From Cymodocea nodosa (Eukaryota; Streptophyta; Magnoliopsida; Alismatales; Cymodoceaceae), in the NCBI GenBank assembly GCA_036874045.1, contig CM072336.1, positions 16,053,001 through 16,117,000 on the forward strand: a stretch of DNA of 64,000 bases, in the 5' to 3' direction. The position numbers were made by a program, and so were the translations under genes. Below are positions 41,201 through 56,200 of this stretch, one piece after another (positions within the stretch are counted from its first letter, which is position 1; each line of letters opens with the position of its first letter). A model generated the notes under the pieces. That model worked only from the letters and a program-made list of their open reading frames with translations. It did no database searches and was not told the DNA's origin.

Positions 41201-44200
41201 AAGATATCGTAGAGAATGCTTTACCACAAATTTTTTGCGATCCAATATTTCATCCTTAGCTTTATTTTATGGTTTATAAATAACACCATCTGTACAACCA
41301 TCTTTAGTTGTAAAGGAACCCAATTATGTAACATCATCCATAAGTAAGAATATTCCTATGTGATTTCACATAACCAAAAAAGATCATCAATAAATGTATC
41401 TACAAATATTCACAAATAGAGAAAGCAACGAGTGGGAAGAAAACAGAACCTGAAACACCTTAATAAGCTTTAGTTCACCTCTACGCTTTATCTCAAACCC
41501 TTTGAGCTCAGCCAAGGTTCCATCTTCATTAAAAACAGCATAGCGCTTTTTTATTAAAATTCCTTCTTCTTTTGAAGCTGGGAGAATCATTGCCTAGGAA
41601 AATTTAAATTCTTATTAAATATAAAAATATATGACAAAGAAAAGCAGATTTCCTTTCATGAATAATCTTACCTTGTATGGACCATCCACTTCAAATTCAA
41701 TTGAGCATTCACTATGCATGGTATATGTCTTGGCAGAAGGGTCATCAAGGGTCTATGACATGCAAGTAGATTTAGAATACATTTTATGCGAATGCTAGAA
41801 AAAGACATCTATACATTTTAATAATTAACCATTTTTAAGCAAGAAAACAATATTCTGTTCAATAAACAACCTGGTACTGATCATTCGTATTGTTTACTGC
41901 CACATCAACATTCAACATTACACAGGGATAAGAGATTGTGAGCCTTCGTTTTGAGTCCCTGAAAGTCAGAAAAAAAACTTATTTATCAAAAAGCAAAATA
42001 TCATGTAATACAATCAAAAATTTATAATGTTGCCTACAGCTAGTAGCTGGTAAATGCAAGCAACAACAAGCAATTCTCAGTCCAGGACATTAGTTGAGGC
42101 TACCAATAATCCTGCAGTTTTATAATCAATAAAAAATATTTAAATGTAGACATAAAACTCAAAATCAATTAACAGTGAGTAGAGAGGTCATTATATATGC
42201 CAAGAGATGGGTATTTATTTAGATGTATATCCATGTATGGGCAATCCAATATTCATGCAAATGATACCACCAATAAGATTAAGCTTCCATCCTCTCCTCA
42301 TCAACACAATACCAAAGCCTTAACCCTAATCTCCACCAATAGAATAAACAAAAAAATAGCAAAATTACTGCTGGAAGAAGCCATTACCACCACCCACCTG
42401 CTGCCACAGTGCTGCCCCTTCCTGTGTTGCCATCCACTCTTGCTAACCAACCAGAAGGGACACCAAGTGGCCTGATATGTCTTCCAATGACCAGATCAAC
42501 CTCTCTAGGCCTCCTCCACCAATGTCTATCGAATTCTTGATTTCCCTTCATCATTGCTGGTTTTTCTAACTGATAGCTGTTTTGAAGCCAACCATTGGCT
42601 ATTCAGCCATGCGGTATGCACCATATGATAATCTGTATGTAGATGTATTTAGGGTTGTGAAATTTCAAGAGATGTACTGCTTTTCTTGGAGTTGTGGCCT
42701 GAAAAGTGCTGTCCAGCTAGTTTAACTATTAATTTCATGAAAATCAGGCTTGCGGTACCCATTTCAGTGTATTTCTGGTGAGCAGTTACGGACCCCACTG
42801 TGCTACATGGCTAAAACTCTCTCTGCCACCTCATTGAAATCAGATAAAAAGAACTACCTTGCTGTAAGCATTGGGGCAATGAGTCATGACCATATGATAT
42901 GTTGTGATTTCTTGGCTTTTTTGAAGAAAAATTGAAAGTTTCTTTATTATAAAAAGAATAGAAATAATGATACATCTGACAAACAAATAAAGAGCCCACC
43001 AGTCATCAATCCTATGTTAGCCTGAAACACTCCACAAAATGAGAGGAGAAAAGGCTTAACCGATACCCTTAGAGAATCTAATTGCTAGATTTATTATACT
43101 AACATTATACTAGTGACTAGTGAGTGCCTGATTAATACTTATTGGATATTTGGTTGTGTAATGACCCTATGAATATGTAAATATATAATCACCTCTGAAT
43201 ACCAACCAAGCCTTTCACCTTTCCTCCCCAATCTCATATGGTGCAAAGCTTCCTAAGGTTTAAGGATTCACCAGGAAAAAGCACAAAAATGGTGGACAGC
43301 AATAGACAATGTCAACCAATTGAACCCTATATACTTATTTTTTGGGTGCCTAGGCAGTGCCAAGGCATGATAAAGCCTTACTGCAGAGGTTTGCCTTATT
43401 TTTCCTTAATTACACAAATCTCTTGTTAAAACTGTTTCATTAAATATATGCTTCTTAAGGATTTCATTAAAAAAATATATCGTCCATATATTCAACAAAA
43501 ATAAAATATCATTCAATAATTCAGCAAGAAATTAATTTTTCTGATTCTCTAATGAAAATTTGAAAAGTGGTAAGCTGAAATCTAAAATTCCAGATTTTTA
43601 TCCAATAAATAATGCAAGAAAAACATTTAATCATTTGTTCCAGATATTTATTTGTTGTAAAATAAATTAAATGGTAGATATTTGTAGTTTGTACTTGGTA
43701 GAATTAAACAGAAAAATTTTAAAAAATTTGATAGGAAAAAAATGTTTTCCTTTTCTTAATTTTTGCAAGATTTTAAAACAGATTTTGAAATAGCATATTC
43801 CACCAAAATTGATTTTGAAATAGTTGTAAAATAGCAATATATTCTAGTAAAATAGATTTCAAAATACTAAATAACATATTTTAAATTTGAAAAATATTCC
43901 AATTTCTATATTTTTAGATTGTATGAACAAACTACAAAAAACTTTGCAAACCATTAAAAGAAACAGGAAAAAAACTCAACAGTGATTCCCAGCGCTGGTT
44001 GCAACAATAGTTTCCATTATCAATATCGTATCAAGCATCAATCCTTTAGAGAAAAGAAATGGATTAAACATTGTTTTGATAGAAAAACAATACTTTTGTA
44101 AAAACAGTCAAAAAACTCTAAATTTCAACTTAAAACTCAAAAATAAGATAAAAAAAATATGATAAATTTCTAAAAACACCCAAATAAATGTTCTAGGCAA

Positions 44201-47200
44201 TAAATTTTTGAGCAATGATCTTCACTTCTAACTTTGGTCCTTCCTTTTCCATTGTCCTGATTTATCCATTTAGCATCATCAAGTCTTCTTTGCTTGGCCT
44301 TCATCAACTTAAATAGATTTCCTGAAACTATTTTCAACAATATTATTGTCAAGTGTCTTGTGCTTGTAAGGATCCATTTATCTCTCTCCTATATATATGT
44401 AATTGTGAGGGTTGTACTTGACAATATATGTTTTTAGAATGAAGCTCTCCTTTCTTCTCCACCTTCTTCCTCCTTCTCCTTCCACCTTCTCTCTTTAATT
44501 TCTACTTGGTATCAGAGCTTGCCCAACCTCAACTGCCAGCTGCCATCCGCCAACCATCAATCGCCAACTCAGCCCACCCACCTACGTGTCTACTCAACCC
44601 TAGCTCCCACCGACATGACCGCCCACAGTCAGCTTCCTGTTGACACGTCCACCCCTACTCCAAGAACAGAAGCTACCAGTGCGCCAAGCATTTGCCTCAA
44701 CCTCCATGCATACTTGATAGGACACCATTGTAGGTCCTGTCTCCACACGCATTCCAACATGTGATCCACACTATTTGAGCATGACAGCTCCCTAGGGCAA
44801 ATGCAATAGTTGTCCCTCTTTCCACCTTGTTTGCTCTAAGATCCGCTTGATCCACTACAGGCTTGATTTCTCTATCTTTGGTTTGTTTGGTCGATCGCAG
44901 ACCTTGTTTCCACTAGATTAGTTTATTACCATGGCCGACTCCTTCACTCCTTGTAGCGATCTTCTGGTCTGTAGTTTTCCAAGAATTTTCTAGAAGCTAA
45001 ACGAGTCAAACTACATCCTCTAAGCGTAAAATTTTGAAAATTTTGTCATTGCTTTTCGTCAAAAGCATCACTTCTATCAGCCTCTTCTTGACGTGAAGGA
45101 TTCATAGTATAAAGATGGACTAGCTAATGATGCAATTGTTATCACTTGGATGGTGTCAAGCACGGATGATTTTGTTGCTAATGGAGTGTCCATCTTTCGA
45201 CCCACCAAAGTGCTTTGGGATACTATTCATCACATTTATGGTTATGACAAAAACATATCCAAGACTTTTTCAGACTACGAAAGTCTTCTTCAACTTCGAT
45301 AAGGAGACAACTCCATTCAACAATTATTCAGCACACTTCGTAGGCTAATGAACGAATTAAAATTGTATCAACCGCCCACTTCTAACATTCACACTTTTCA
45401 ACGCTACAGAGAAGAACTTGCAGTAGTTGTCTTCCTTACTACCCTTCATCCAGATATCACTTCTCAGATCCGTAGCTCCATCCTTAGTGCTGAGCATATG
45501 CCAAGCTTAGATGAGATCTTTGGAAAGGTCTTACAGGTTGCCACCGGATCATCTAGGGTGTCTACACCTGATCCTTCTACCTTAGTGGCTTCTCATGGTC
45601 ATGGTACTCGTGAAGACAGATAACGACCCAAATGCCAATAGTATGGCAAACTGGGTCATAGGTCAAAGAAATGCTGAAAGAAGTTCTCACATTTGAAGTC
45701 TCAAGTCGCTCAAGTTGCTACCTCTAGTGTTGCTCCCTCCTCCTCTTCTATCACTGTCACCCTATATCAGGAAGACTATGATCGTCTCATACATGGACAA
45801 AGACACCCTATAACTGTCATGCTTGCTTAGGCCCTATCTCGTCATTCAGGTATACAATCTTCTACTACCTTGGTTACTTCTAGAGATAATTCTTGGGCTA
45901 TAAACTCTAGAGCCACCACTCATGTTTCAGGTACATCTACTCTTCTTGAAAAACTCTTTGTCATTCCTAACAAAACTTCTATCACTATAGTCGATGGTTG
46001 TTTATGTCCTGTATCTGGTTAAGGGAAGATACAAGTCTCCTCATAGATATAGTTAAACAACATCCTTTATGTTCTTGAGTTCTCTTTCAATCTTTTGTCC
46101 ATTAACGTCATTACCATTCGGTTATAATGTTTTGTGATTTTTTTCCCTTTTCATGTCATTTTTCAAGACTTTCAGACGAGAAGAGGATTGGTTTAGAACG
46201 TAAGTACTCTATCTCTGGAGCATATGTGTTGGTTCGTGATTGTTTTCCTTAAGGGTCGGTGACTAGTCTTGCTGGTTCTGATTCCTTCTTTTTGTAGCAT
46301 TGTCAACTTAAACATCCGTCTTATCAGAAGATGTGTCAAGCCCTACCTTGGCTTTCTCTCCCTTTATTTCAGTGTGAGTCTCGTCAGCTTGGTAAGCATC
46401 ACTGTGCTACCTTTAAGCATCTATGTATTGTTTCATCAACTAATATGTTTGATGTTATTCACTGTGATATCTAAGGACCTAATCGTGTTGTGTCATGTGG
46501 TGGGCATAGATATTATATTGTCTTTGTAGATGATTATTCTCGTGTATCGTAGACTTATTTGTTAAATTCTCGAAAGGATGTTCTTGATGTACTCTAAAAA
46601 TTCTTAGTTGAAATCAAAAATTAGTTTTCTATTTTTCCAAAAATTTTACATACAAACAATGCTCTTGAGTTTCTACATCATGAATTTCAGAATATTTGTG
46701 CGTCTTTTGGCATCATTTATCAAACCACTTGTCCTCACACCTCTCAACAAAATGGTGTAGCCGAACGCAAACATCGTCACATCTTGAACGTTGCTCGCAC
46801 TCTTATGGTTCACATGCATGTTCCTCATTATTTATGGGTTGATGTTATTCTTACTTCTGTTTTTTTGATCAATCGCATGTCTTCTACCCCTTTAGGACGT
46901 GTTGTCCCCCTTAGTCGTCTTTATTCCGAAAAAGATCTCTTTCAAATTTCACTAAAAGTCTTTGATTGTGTGGTCTTTATTCACTACCACACGTCAGGCC
47001 TTGACAAGTTGTCTCTCCATGTTATTAAGTGCGCCTTTGTTAGGTACTCTCGTACTCAAAAGGGATATCGTCTCTATCATCCACCAACAAAATGATATTA
47101 TGTTTGTATACATGTCACCTTTTTCGAATCACAGTCATATTTTCGTGATACCTCCTACTTGCCATCTTATTCACCTACCACTTCTAATCTACCCTTTCTT

Positions 47201-50200
47201 GATATCCCTTTGTCTTGTGATGCCACATCTTTTGCAAAGGAATCACACCACATTGAGGGTAGTCAGACAGACACTCTACAAGTTTATCGTCAACAACCAC
47301 ACATTCCCTAGGTGGTGGACCCTCTTTCATCCTTTGATCCAACTACTGGCACCTCTACCACCATGGCATCACTTCCTACCACTTCTCTAAATGAAGAAGA
47401 TCTTCCTAATGCCTTGCGCAAAGGAACTCGCTCTTGTACCCAACATTCACTTTCTCATGTTGTTTTGTATGCTAGTCTTCCTCCTGATTTCCATGTCTTT
47501 GCCCTAACCATTACTGACGAGTCTCTACCCAAAGATTATCAGGAAGCTCTTCAGGTTCCTCATTGGAAGGCTACCATAGATGAGGAGATGGGTGCTCTTC
47601 TCGCACGTGGTACGTAGGATCTTGTTCTACGTCCTCTCAAGGCGAATGTAATTTCTTACTGATGGGTGTTCACTATCAAGCGTAAGCCTGATGGCACTGT
47701 TAATCACTACAAGGTGCGTCTGGTTGCCTATGGCTTCACTCAAGAATATGGGGTTGACTATTCAAAGACTTTCTCTACAATGGCACACCTTGATTCCATT
47801 CAAGTTCTTCTGTCCTTAGCTATGAATTCTTCCTGACCTCTTGTACAGCTTGATGTCAAAAATGTCTTCTTGTATGGTGACCTTAATGAACAAGTTTATA
47901 TGGAGCAACCTTCTGGTTATGTTGCTCAAGAGGAGATGCAAGTGTGTGATCTTCACAAGGTTATCTATGGTCTTAAATAAAGTCCTAAGGCTTGGTTCGA
48001 AACTTTTTGCAGAGTTATGTGAGGTGATGGTTTTCATAACTACAAAGTTGACCACTCCATCTTCATCAAGCACACCTCTCATGGTATTGTTATTATTACT
48101 GTGTATGTAGATGACATGTTGTTGATTGAGAGTGACATTCAAGGTATTGAATATACCAAACTCTTTCTCTGTAGATACTTCACCACAAAAGATATGGGTA
48201 TTCCTCAATACTTCTTAAGTATTGAATTTGTTCATTCTGATGAAACTCTATCTTTATCTCAGAGGAAGTATGCTCTAGATCTTCTTAAAGAGATAGGGCA
48301 TAAGGGGTGCAAGCCAAAAGATACACCTATTAAGCAGTACTCACTCCTTGTAGGACATTGAGTCTCCTATTTTTGATGATCCAGGTCGATACAAAAGACT
48401 AGTTAGCAAGCTTATTTATCTGACTACAACCAGACCTGACATCTCTTACACTGTTAATCTCCTTAGTCAATTTATGCATTCGCTTAGAGAGGTTCATTGG
48501 TAGGGTATCCTTTATTTGTTGGCCTATATTAAATAAACTCCTAACAAAGGACTTTTGTATAAAAAACATGGTTATACTAATATTGAAGGCTACTCATATG
48601 CAAATTATATTGGAGATAGGATTAGCAATAAATCTACCTCTGGCTTCTTAACCTATGTTAGGGGCAATCTTGTCACGTGGAGGAGCAAGAAATAGAATAT
48701 GATTGCAAAATCCAATATTGAGGCTGAATATAGAAGTATGTCCAACACCTCTGCGAAGCTAATTTGGTTTAAAGACCTTGTTATTTGAGTTAGGAGTTAA
48801 CAGTTTTGGCCCAATGTCAATGTATTGTGATAATCAAGCTGTCATACACATTGTTGCTAATCTAATATTTCATGAGAAGACTAAACATGTAAAAGTAGAT
48901 TGTTATTTCATCCATGATAATGTTTAGAAGCAAATCATATTCACTCCTTATATCAAGTCTGAAGATCAAGTTGCAAATATTCTCACCAAATGGCTGAATG
49001 CTAATACCTTTAGGAGACTTTGTAAAAAGTTAGACATGTATGATATATATGCTTCAACTTAAAGGGGAGTGTTAAGTGTCTTGTACTTGTGAGGATCCAT
49101 TTATCTCTCTCCTATATATATGTAGTTGTGAGGGCTATACTTAACAATATATGTTTTTAGAATGAAGCTCTCCTTTCTTCTCCACCTTCTTCCTCCTTCT
49201 CCCTTCACCTTCTCTCTCTGATTTCTACTATTATATTATTAAATTTTTCATCATCAAAACTAACTTAGAGGGATTTTCGTAACACCAACAATGAATATAT
49301 AGTCATAAGTATAAAGATAAGCATAAATATAGATTTTGTATGTTCAAAACAAACACATCTTTTCTATTGTTAGTGGGGCACAAATCTAGTCTTCCCCACA
49401 TATAATTTTTTGATCTTGGGTCCCCACCCTATAAATAGAATGGGGGTATATATATAAAAAAAATAAATTCAGATAATGGAAAAGGAAGTGCAGTAGTTTG
49501 TTAAATATAATCTTTTGATCTTGGGTCCCCACCCTATAAATCCCTATCATTAAGAATAGAATAGCAGTAGTTTGTTAAAATTTCATATATGGACAAAGCA
49601 TATGAATCAAATGATGGCACAATATCAACAATATTATGTCTCACACCTTGTATGAAATGTAAAGTTCTCAGGGAAAGAACCAGGAAGTGCACACCAAATG
49701 CCATCTGTATCTAATTCCAGTGGTCTTCCAATCTTCTCAACCAGCAATCGAGCATTCTGTATTATTTTTGCACCAGTATAAGTCACCACTCCCGCCATTT
49801 CAATGGAATACCACCTTGCCCCCCTACAAGGAGCCCATTAGAAAAATAAGATCAACAACTTCAATAAAAAATACAAGAGCAGAAAAGTGTTGTGTGAAAA
49901 AACTTACTTGCGCATGACATATCCATAGAACGAGTTAAGAATACATTTATGAGCAAGTTGTAGAGAATCATACAAAACAACCATGTCCTGCAAATGGTAA
50001 AGACCTAGGTTCATCAAATTTATTAGGATCAAAATTGTTTCACTAGAGAGGAGAGGACGTGAACAATGAACCTTATCAGTTTAATTGATTTTAAATAAAA
50101 TAGCAACAAATTTCTTAAATTAATCTCAAATTGGCTTACAATATAGCCAAGCAATGCACAAAATAATAAATGAAATCATAATAGTACACAAAGAAATTTT

Positions 50201-53200
50201 ATAGTAATTTCCCAATTAGATATGTTCACTCCACAAGCTATTAAGTTTGTGCCTTTTACTAATTCTACTATTTTGGTATTATTCAAGGTCAACACCCAAC
50301 CTTTACAATTGATACTTTTCTGATAAGAGCATCCAACCTTTACAAATCAACACCTTAATCCCAAATGAGTAATACATGAATTTACGGGTCAAAACACATC
50401 AAACCAGCACTCACTCCTTAATCCCAAAGGAATGTAATATATGTTTTAAGGTTGAAACACACCAAACTCACACTCACTTTTTAATCTCAAAGAAGTGTCT
50501 TGCATTTTTAGGTAAAAACACAAAAAAACGGCACCTCCTTAATCTCAAGGAATCTTCTCACACTACCGGTGAGGTAACACATTATACAATATAAACACTT
50601 GCAAAAATAAAGCACAAAAATAACTTACAGCCTGAAATCCATTTGCTCTTGCTCCAAGGAAAAGATTTGGACTTGGGAGCACTAGAAAAGTTGTTGGTTT
50701 TGACATTCCAGAGCAAAGCAAGACTTAAAAGTGTTTGTTTAAGTCATAAGAGAATGTATTGAGAGTGCAAGAGTGTTTTCAAGTCGTAAGAGAAGAATCA
50801 CCGATGAAGCTCGTGACTACACCCATGCTCTAGTACCAAGTTCAAAAGGACGAAAAAACTAACTATTCATTACATACTATACATATATATACAAGTAAAT
50901 GGACATAAATAAACAAATCCTTACAATGGATCCATATACATAAGATAATACTTCCAACATAAATCATTAAGCATTATTATTCATCAAAACCTTTTTCCTT
51001 ATATTTCTCAACAAAATGATGTCACAAAGCATGAACATCAACATATTCTTGATGTTGTTTGCACTATTATGTTACAAATGGGTGATTTGAAGCACTTGTG
51101 GTCAAATGTGATTCTTGCATCTTATCTCATTAATCTGATGTCCTCTACTCCTTTGCATGGAATAGCTATCATTATCTCCTAAGGTTTTAGGTTGTGTTAC
51201 ATTTGTGAAAGGAAGGTGAGAAAATGAGAATTATTTTATTGCTAATGAAGTGATTACACATATATAGGGTTTGAATCCAGTGGATTCAAATTAGCCTAAT
51301 GATAACATGCACCAACACTTAAAAGGCAAATACCCAAACAATACACACCTATACTCTCTCTTAAACTAAAACATATATATCTATTATGTCCAAGTCAATG
51401 CAAAGATACTCAAATACCCCATTGCCCAAGCCTTTGGTAAAAATATCTATTGTTCTAAAAATTGAGTATAGGGTGTAGAAATGACATCATGCAACAAAAT
51501 AGCCCTAATATAGTAGCAATCTACCTTTTTTAATATAAACTCCTCATTCTATTAAGGGGAGGAGGCCCGAAGAAAAGTATTACATAGGAGAAAAATCCAT
51601 CAAATAGGAACCAAAACTAGATAAAAAGGGACAGCTAGCCTAAGCTTCTTGGTAACTAGGAATGTTCCACCAGTCTAACAACAAATGGCTTCTAGCTTCT
51701 CCAAGAAGATTCACAGGATCTATGATAATCCTCCCTCTTTTCATAGACTTGCCTTCTTTTGCCAAGGAATCTGTTACTGTATTGCTTTCTCTGTAAATCC
51801 TAGTTAAGGAAGCCACGTGGGAGGAGAGTTCCACTAGATTGTTCCAAAATCTAAAATATTTTGCTCTTGGGCATCATCTCTTTAGTACAAGAGCAAAGAA
51901 TCAGTTTCAACATTAAACTCAAAGAGTGGGACCTACCTTTTCATGCATAGATTCAGACCATCACAAAGAGCATGAATTTCAACCGTAAGACAACCTCCTC
52001 CACCATAGTAGGTAACAAAGGCCATGCAGAAGCCTCCATTGTGATTTCTAACGATGCCTCCCCCTGAAGAGTGCAAGGTATCACTCATTCCATCCACATT
52101 TAACTTCCACCTACCCTGCCTAGGCCTAACCAAGCCACCCAAATTATTGCATTGTCATCCCCGTAGTACTTCTTTAACGCAAAGGCTGTTTGGAAGATTT
52201 TAAAACTTTGAACTGTTCTTGAACAACACCAAACATGGTCTGTTTGTTACCATGTTTAATATCACATTTTCCTTTCCAGCACTCCCATAGCAGTCTACCT
52301 TAATATACTATGATTACTTAGTATAATTGCATTAGTGTGTAAGCAAGTTAAATGGATATCTAATTATCTCAAAGTGTATTACACGCTACACATACATATT
52401 GTAGTTGTCATCTAATCAATAAACAAGCCTTTTTCCTTCAATTTCCACATGTACTAGAGCATGGGTTAAAAAACCCTAGCCATCCAACAACATTGTCGTC
52501 ATCCTCCGTCAATGGCACTACCACCAGAGCTTCTATCTTTTCCTTCTCTTTCTACAATTGGGTGCTTCTGCAGAGATTGAAGCCCCTGTCAGCCACCAAC
52601 CTCCTCCTCTTTACCTATCTAATTCTAGTATTGATGTCAACATCATTCAACCCTAATCAACTGCCACAATTAGCTATTCTAGTGCTAGCCAACCACCTAC
52701 AGCCTCCTCTAAGGTTGTCCTCATGCGACTACCATCGTCAAATGTCTTGATGATGGATCGTCATTGTTGATCTCTCCTACATAACCTCAGATGTGGTTGA
52801 GCTGCTGCTATTGCTACCTCCCCTTAGTTGGAGGTTTTCTGTTACCACCTTAAAACTAGAGCTCCCAATTGTCACTACCAACTCTTGTTCTACAAAATTC
52901 TACTATCATTTGTTCACACCTATTCTACCCAAGACTATTATTGTCTATTGAGTAAAGTTGCTGCATTCTGTTTCACAATTCAAGCCTCATTGCTCTCTAC
53001 TTTCCTCCCACACCTTACACACCCCTTTTGTCTTACCCTAGCTGTTTACAAAGTTCACCATCAAACTTCCCTGTTTGAGAACTTTTGTAGATCTATCTCC
53101 TATAAACAGCAACACAGAAATCAACTATTATAAATTTTTCTTCCTCAATTCCAAGATGTGCTTGTACCAAACAGCCACCAAGGACTATGCTATTAAAACC

Positions 53201-56200
53201 CCCACTAGCACCACAAAAAAATTAAATGGCAAAAACTTGTTGCTTTGGTCACAAAGCTTTTAGAATTTCATTGCTGCTCAATGAAAAGTCAAGCACCTTA
53301 CACAACCACCTTCAGATGTCAAAGACCCTAGTTATGATGATTGGTATGTCAATAACTCAATTATAGTGACCCACCTAGAAAATAGCATGGAGCCTAAAGT
53401 TGCATGCAAGGTAATGATGCTATGACCTACCAAGAAAATTTGGAACACATTGAAATAGATATGTGGTCATGATAAGAATATTGCCCTTTTTTATGAGATT
53501 TATAAGCAGATTTTCTCCCTACATAAGGGAGATCAATTTGTTCAAGAGCACTTTTCCACACTTCATTTGTTTGAGAAGCTGGATATGTATCAACTTATTA
53601 CATCTTATGTAAACATCATGTGACAATATTAGGAAGACATTGTCATGGCTTTCCATCTCGCCAATCTGACTTTGAAGCTTGCATCACAAGTTTGAGGACA
53701 AATTCTAGGTAGTGATATGTTTTTAGATTTGTCCATTACTTTTGCTCATGTTTTACGGATTGCTAGTCATAATTTCAACGATAAACATTTAGTGATGGCA
53801 ACTACTAGAAGCCACAAAAAAACCCCTAGCAATTGAGAAAGAAAGACTGCAAGTCAAAGATATCAAGTGCACTTGATTTTGATTCATATTTTTCTCTCCC
53901 TGATCTCATAATATTTAATTTAGCTTTGTAGATAATAAAGGAACCTTCTTGGCATCAACATACCTGAGCTTCTTGAATCTTCAAAGGATTTCCACTAGTT
54001 TTTGCATCTGCCAACTTTCCCTTCCACGCTTTATTAAGTCCTTTATATTCATACCTCCTATCTCGAAAACTGCAAATAAAACATTTACATCAAGATATAA
54101 TCTGAAAATAATTAGAAGGTGAGATTGGATTGTGGCATTGTGCAATGATAACAGTAAATATGATGGAGTCTATAACAAGTTGAAATTCAAATTTTTGACC
54201 ATCAAGTGTTAAAAAAGAGGAAACAGGTAGGAAGAAAAATGTCATTTCTTTTGGAAATTTAGTATCTTAAGGGAGATTGTGCACAAGAGAAAGTAAAGGA
54301 AAGTAGCGAAAAAATATAGTATGTTTGTGCCTAGTGAAAAGTGACAAAAATCATCACTTTTCAAAGACAATTTTATAAGAGAAAACAAAGTCGTCCTTTT
54401 TCTCGAGAAGAGTCTAAAAGTGATAAAAAATGAAGAAAAAAAAGAAAAAGAGGAAAAAAATAAAAAGAAATGTAATTTGTTAAATTCGTATGTTAAAAAA
54501 AATATAATAATATTAATAATTAATTATAATAATAATAAATTTTTACAATATGTTAAATTTATATTAACCTTGTAATGTATGATGTATTCTTATGAAGAAT
54601 GAAAATATTTTTAATTTTTTCATAAACTTGAGATGTTTAAAAATAATTTTATGTTATCCATTAATATTTTATTACATTTTATTATTTTTTTACTTTCTGA
54701 ACATTTCTATCAATTTCTTACTAATGCACAAATACCATATTTTCTAACGACTTTCTGTAACTTTCTACAACTTTCTTTTCCATCACTTTCTTTTCTATTA
54801 CTTCCTGTCACTTTCTAGGTGTACAAACGAGTCTTTAATTTTTTAGAAACATGAAAATCAAAAATAATGTGAAAAATAAAAATTTCAACATGAAACTTTA
54901 GGGCAAGTTAAAGTAATCAATACTGTTAGAAGTTATGTTATATTATGTTATATGGAACTTTAAAGATCCATTTATTGTTGTACATATATCTACCTCCTAA
55001 GTGCAATAATACATTCATTCGATCCATCTTCCAACTTCTTCACTTGGTATCAGAGCGAGAGGAGAAGCCTTAGGCGCGTGGAGCTTCCGCGATTGATGGA
55101 GTGCTGGCCGGCCCGCCAATTCGCGAGTGATATCGCCGGTCACCTCCCTATGTGTAGAAGGTTGTTTGATCAATGTGGGAGTGTCGTCCATTAACAAAGT
55201 CGCTCGAAGGTCCTGACGACCACGCCTAACCAGGTTCCCTCTCTCAAGGAGCTTGGCAAAGAGGGAGGGTCAGTACGTCTCCACCGTGGTAGCTGTCCCG
55301 CACACATCAGGAGGTACGAAATCGGGAGCGCGGGTGCTAACTCACAAGGGTCGATATCTTCTCCGCCGTGATGGCAATGCTGTCGTCGTGGAGTACGAGG
55401 GTGGCGTAGGTGCTGGTGAGCTCCGAGGCAAACTTTGCGACAGAAGAGAAGAAGCGACTGCGTCGGTGGAACTAACCAGATCCAGAATCGACCTCCGATC
55501 GAATCTTTGGACCCATTCATCCTCCTTCAGTCTCGCATACGTCGTCATGCAGTCGAACGTCGAGAAGAGACCTCCCCAGGCAAGGAAGCTTCCTAACCAG
55601 ATTGTGTGTCTTTAAAAAATAAAATAAAATAAAATACTTGGACAAGACTATCAAGTTGGAGGCTAACTTGTCTACCTCTAGTATTTCAGATTATTGAGAT
55701 CAGTGTTGATCTCTATGGCTTCTTCAAGTAGTTCTTCGACTCCACTTCTCGTCAGACAATTTATGGGTGTGCCCGAACGCTTAAATGGCTCCAATTATAT
55801 GCTATGGGCACAAAGTTTTGAAATTATTGTCATAGTCTATAGGCAAGAGAAACTACATTCACCACCTTCGGATGCAAAAGATACTGGTTATCAAGATTGG
55901 TATGCAAATGACGCTACAATCATTTCTTGGATGCTATCAAGTATGGAACCTTCTGTTGCTCGTGAAGTTTCCATGCTTAGACCAGCACGTGAGATATGGA
56001 TTACATTAAAATGCATGTATGGACATGAGAAGAATGTCTCAAAAATCTTCTAACTATATGATGACTTGTTTCCTCTTAGACAGGAGGAGAAATCTTGCCA
56101 AGAACACTATAGCATCTTGCCCTCACCTTTTATTTAGCTAGTTTGAACCCAGAAATGTCATCTCAGCTTCATGGTCCTGTTCTAGGCGCAGATACTATGC

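Larger units (their letters stand above)
44347..49229 (+). mobile_element. Copia element A: complete length, 160-bp LTRs, decayed genes
   Basis: Two LTRs of 160 bp (44347-44506, 49070-49229) flank a full gag-PR-INT-RT-RH order. A 5-bp direct repeat ATTAT flanks the element (44342-44346 and 49230-49234). The PBS abuts the 5' LTR and a purine tract (AAAGGGGAG, 49061-49069) abuts the 3' LTR. The LTRs differ at 11 of 160 positions by my count, all transitions. The coding region has many stops and frameshifts, so it is immobile by itself. It sits in the 7.7-kb POL2 intron between E4 and E5, antisense to the gene. Confidence 0.93.

Noticed and set aside
42197..42935. Possible small gene in the E4-E5 intron
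   Set aside because: Open frames are short, lack domains and resemble copia leader sequence; no gag follows.
44507..44518. tRNA-like sequence
   Set aside because: Only the 12-base primer-binding site is present; no cloverleaf or internal promoter boxes. I saw no convincing tRNA, rRNA or snoRNA gene anywhere in the window, but I could not run a covariance-model search.
55191..55520. Minus-strand 109-codon open frame
   Set aside because: Lies in the GC-rich leader of copia element B opposite another open frame; composition alone explains it.
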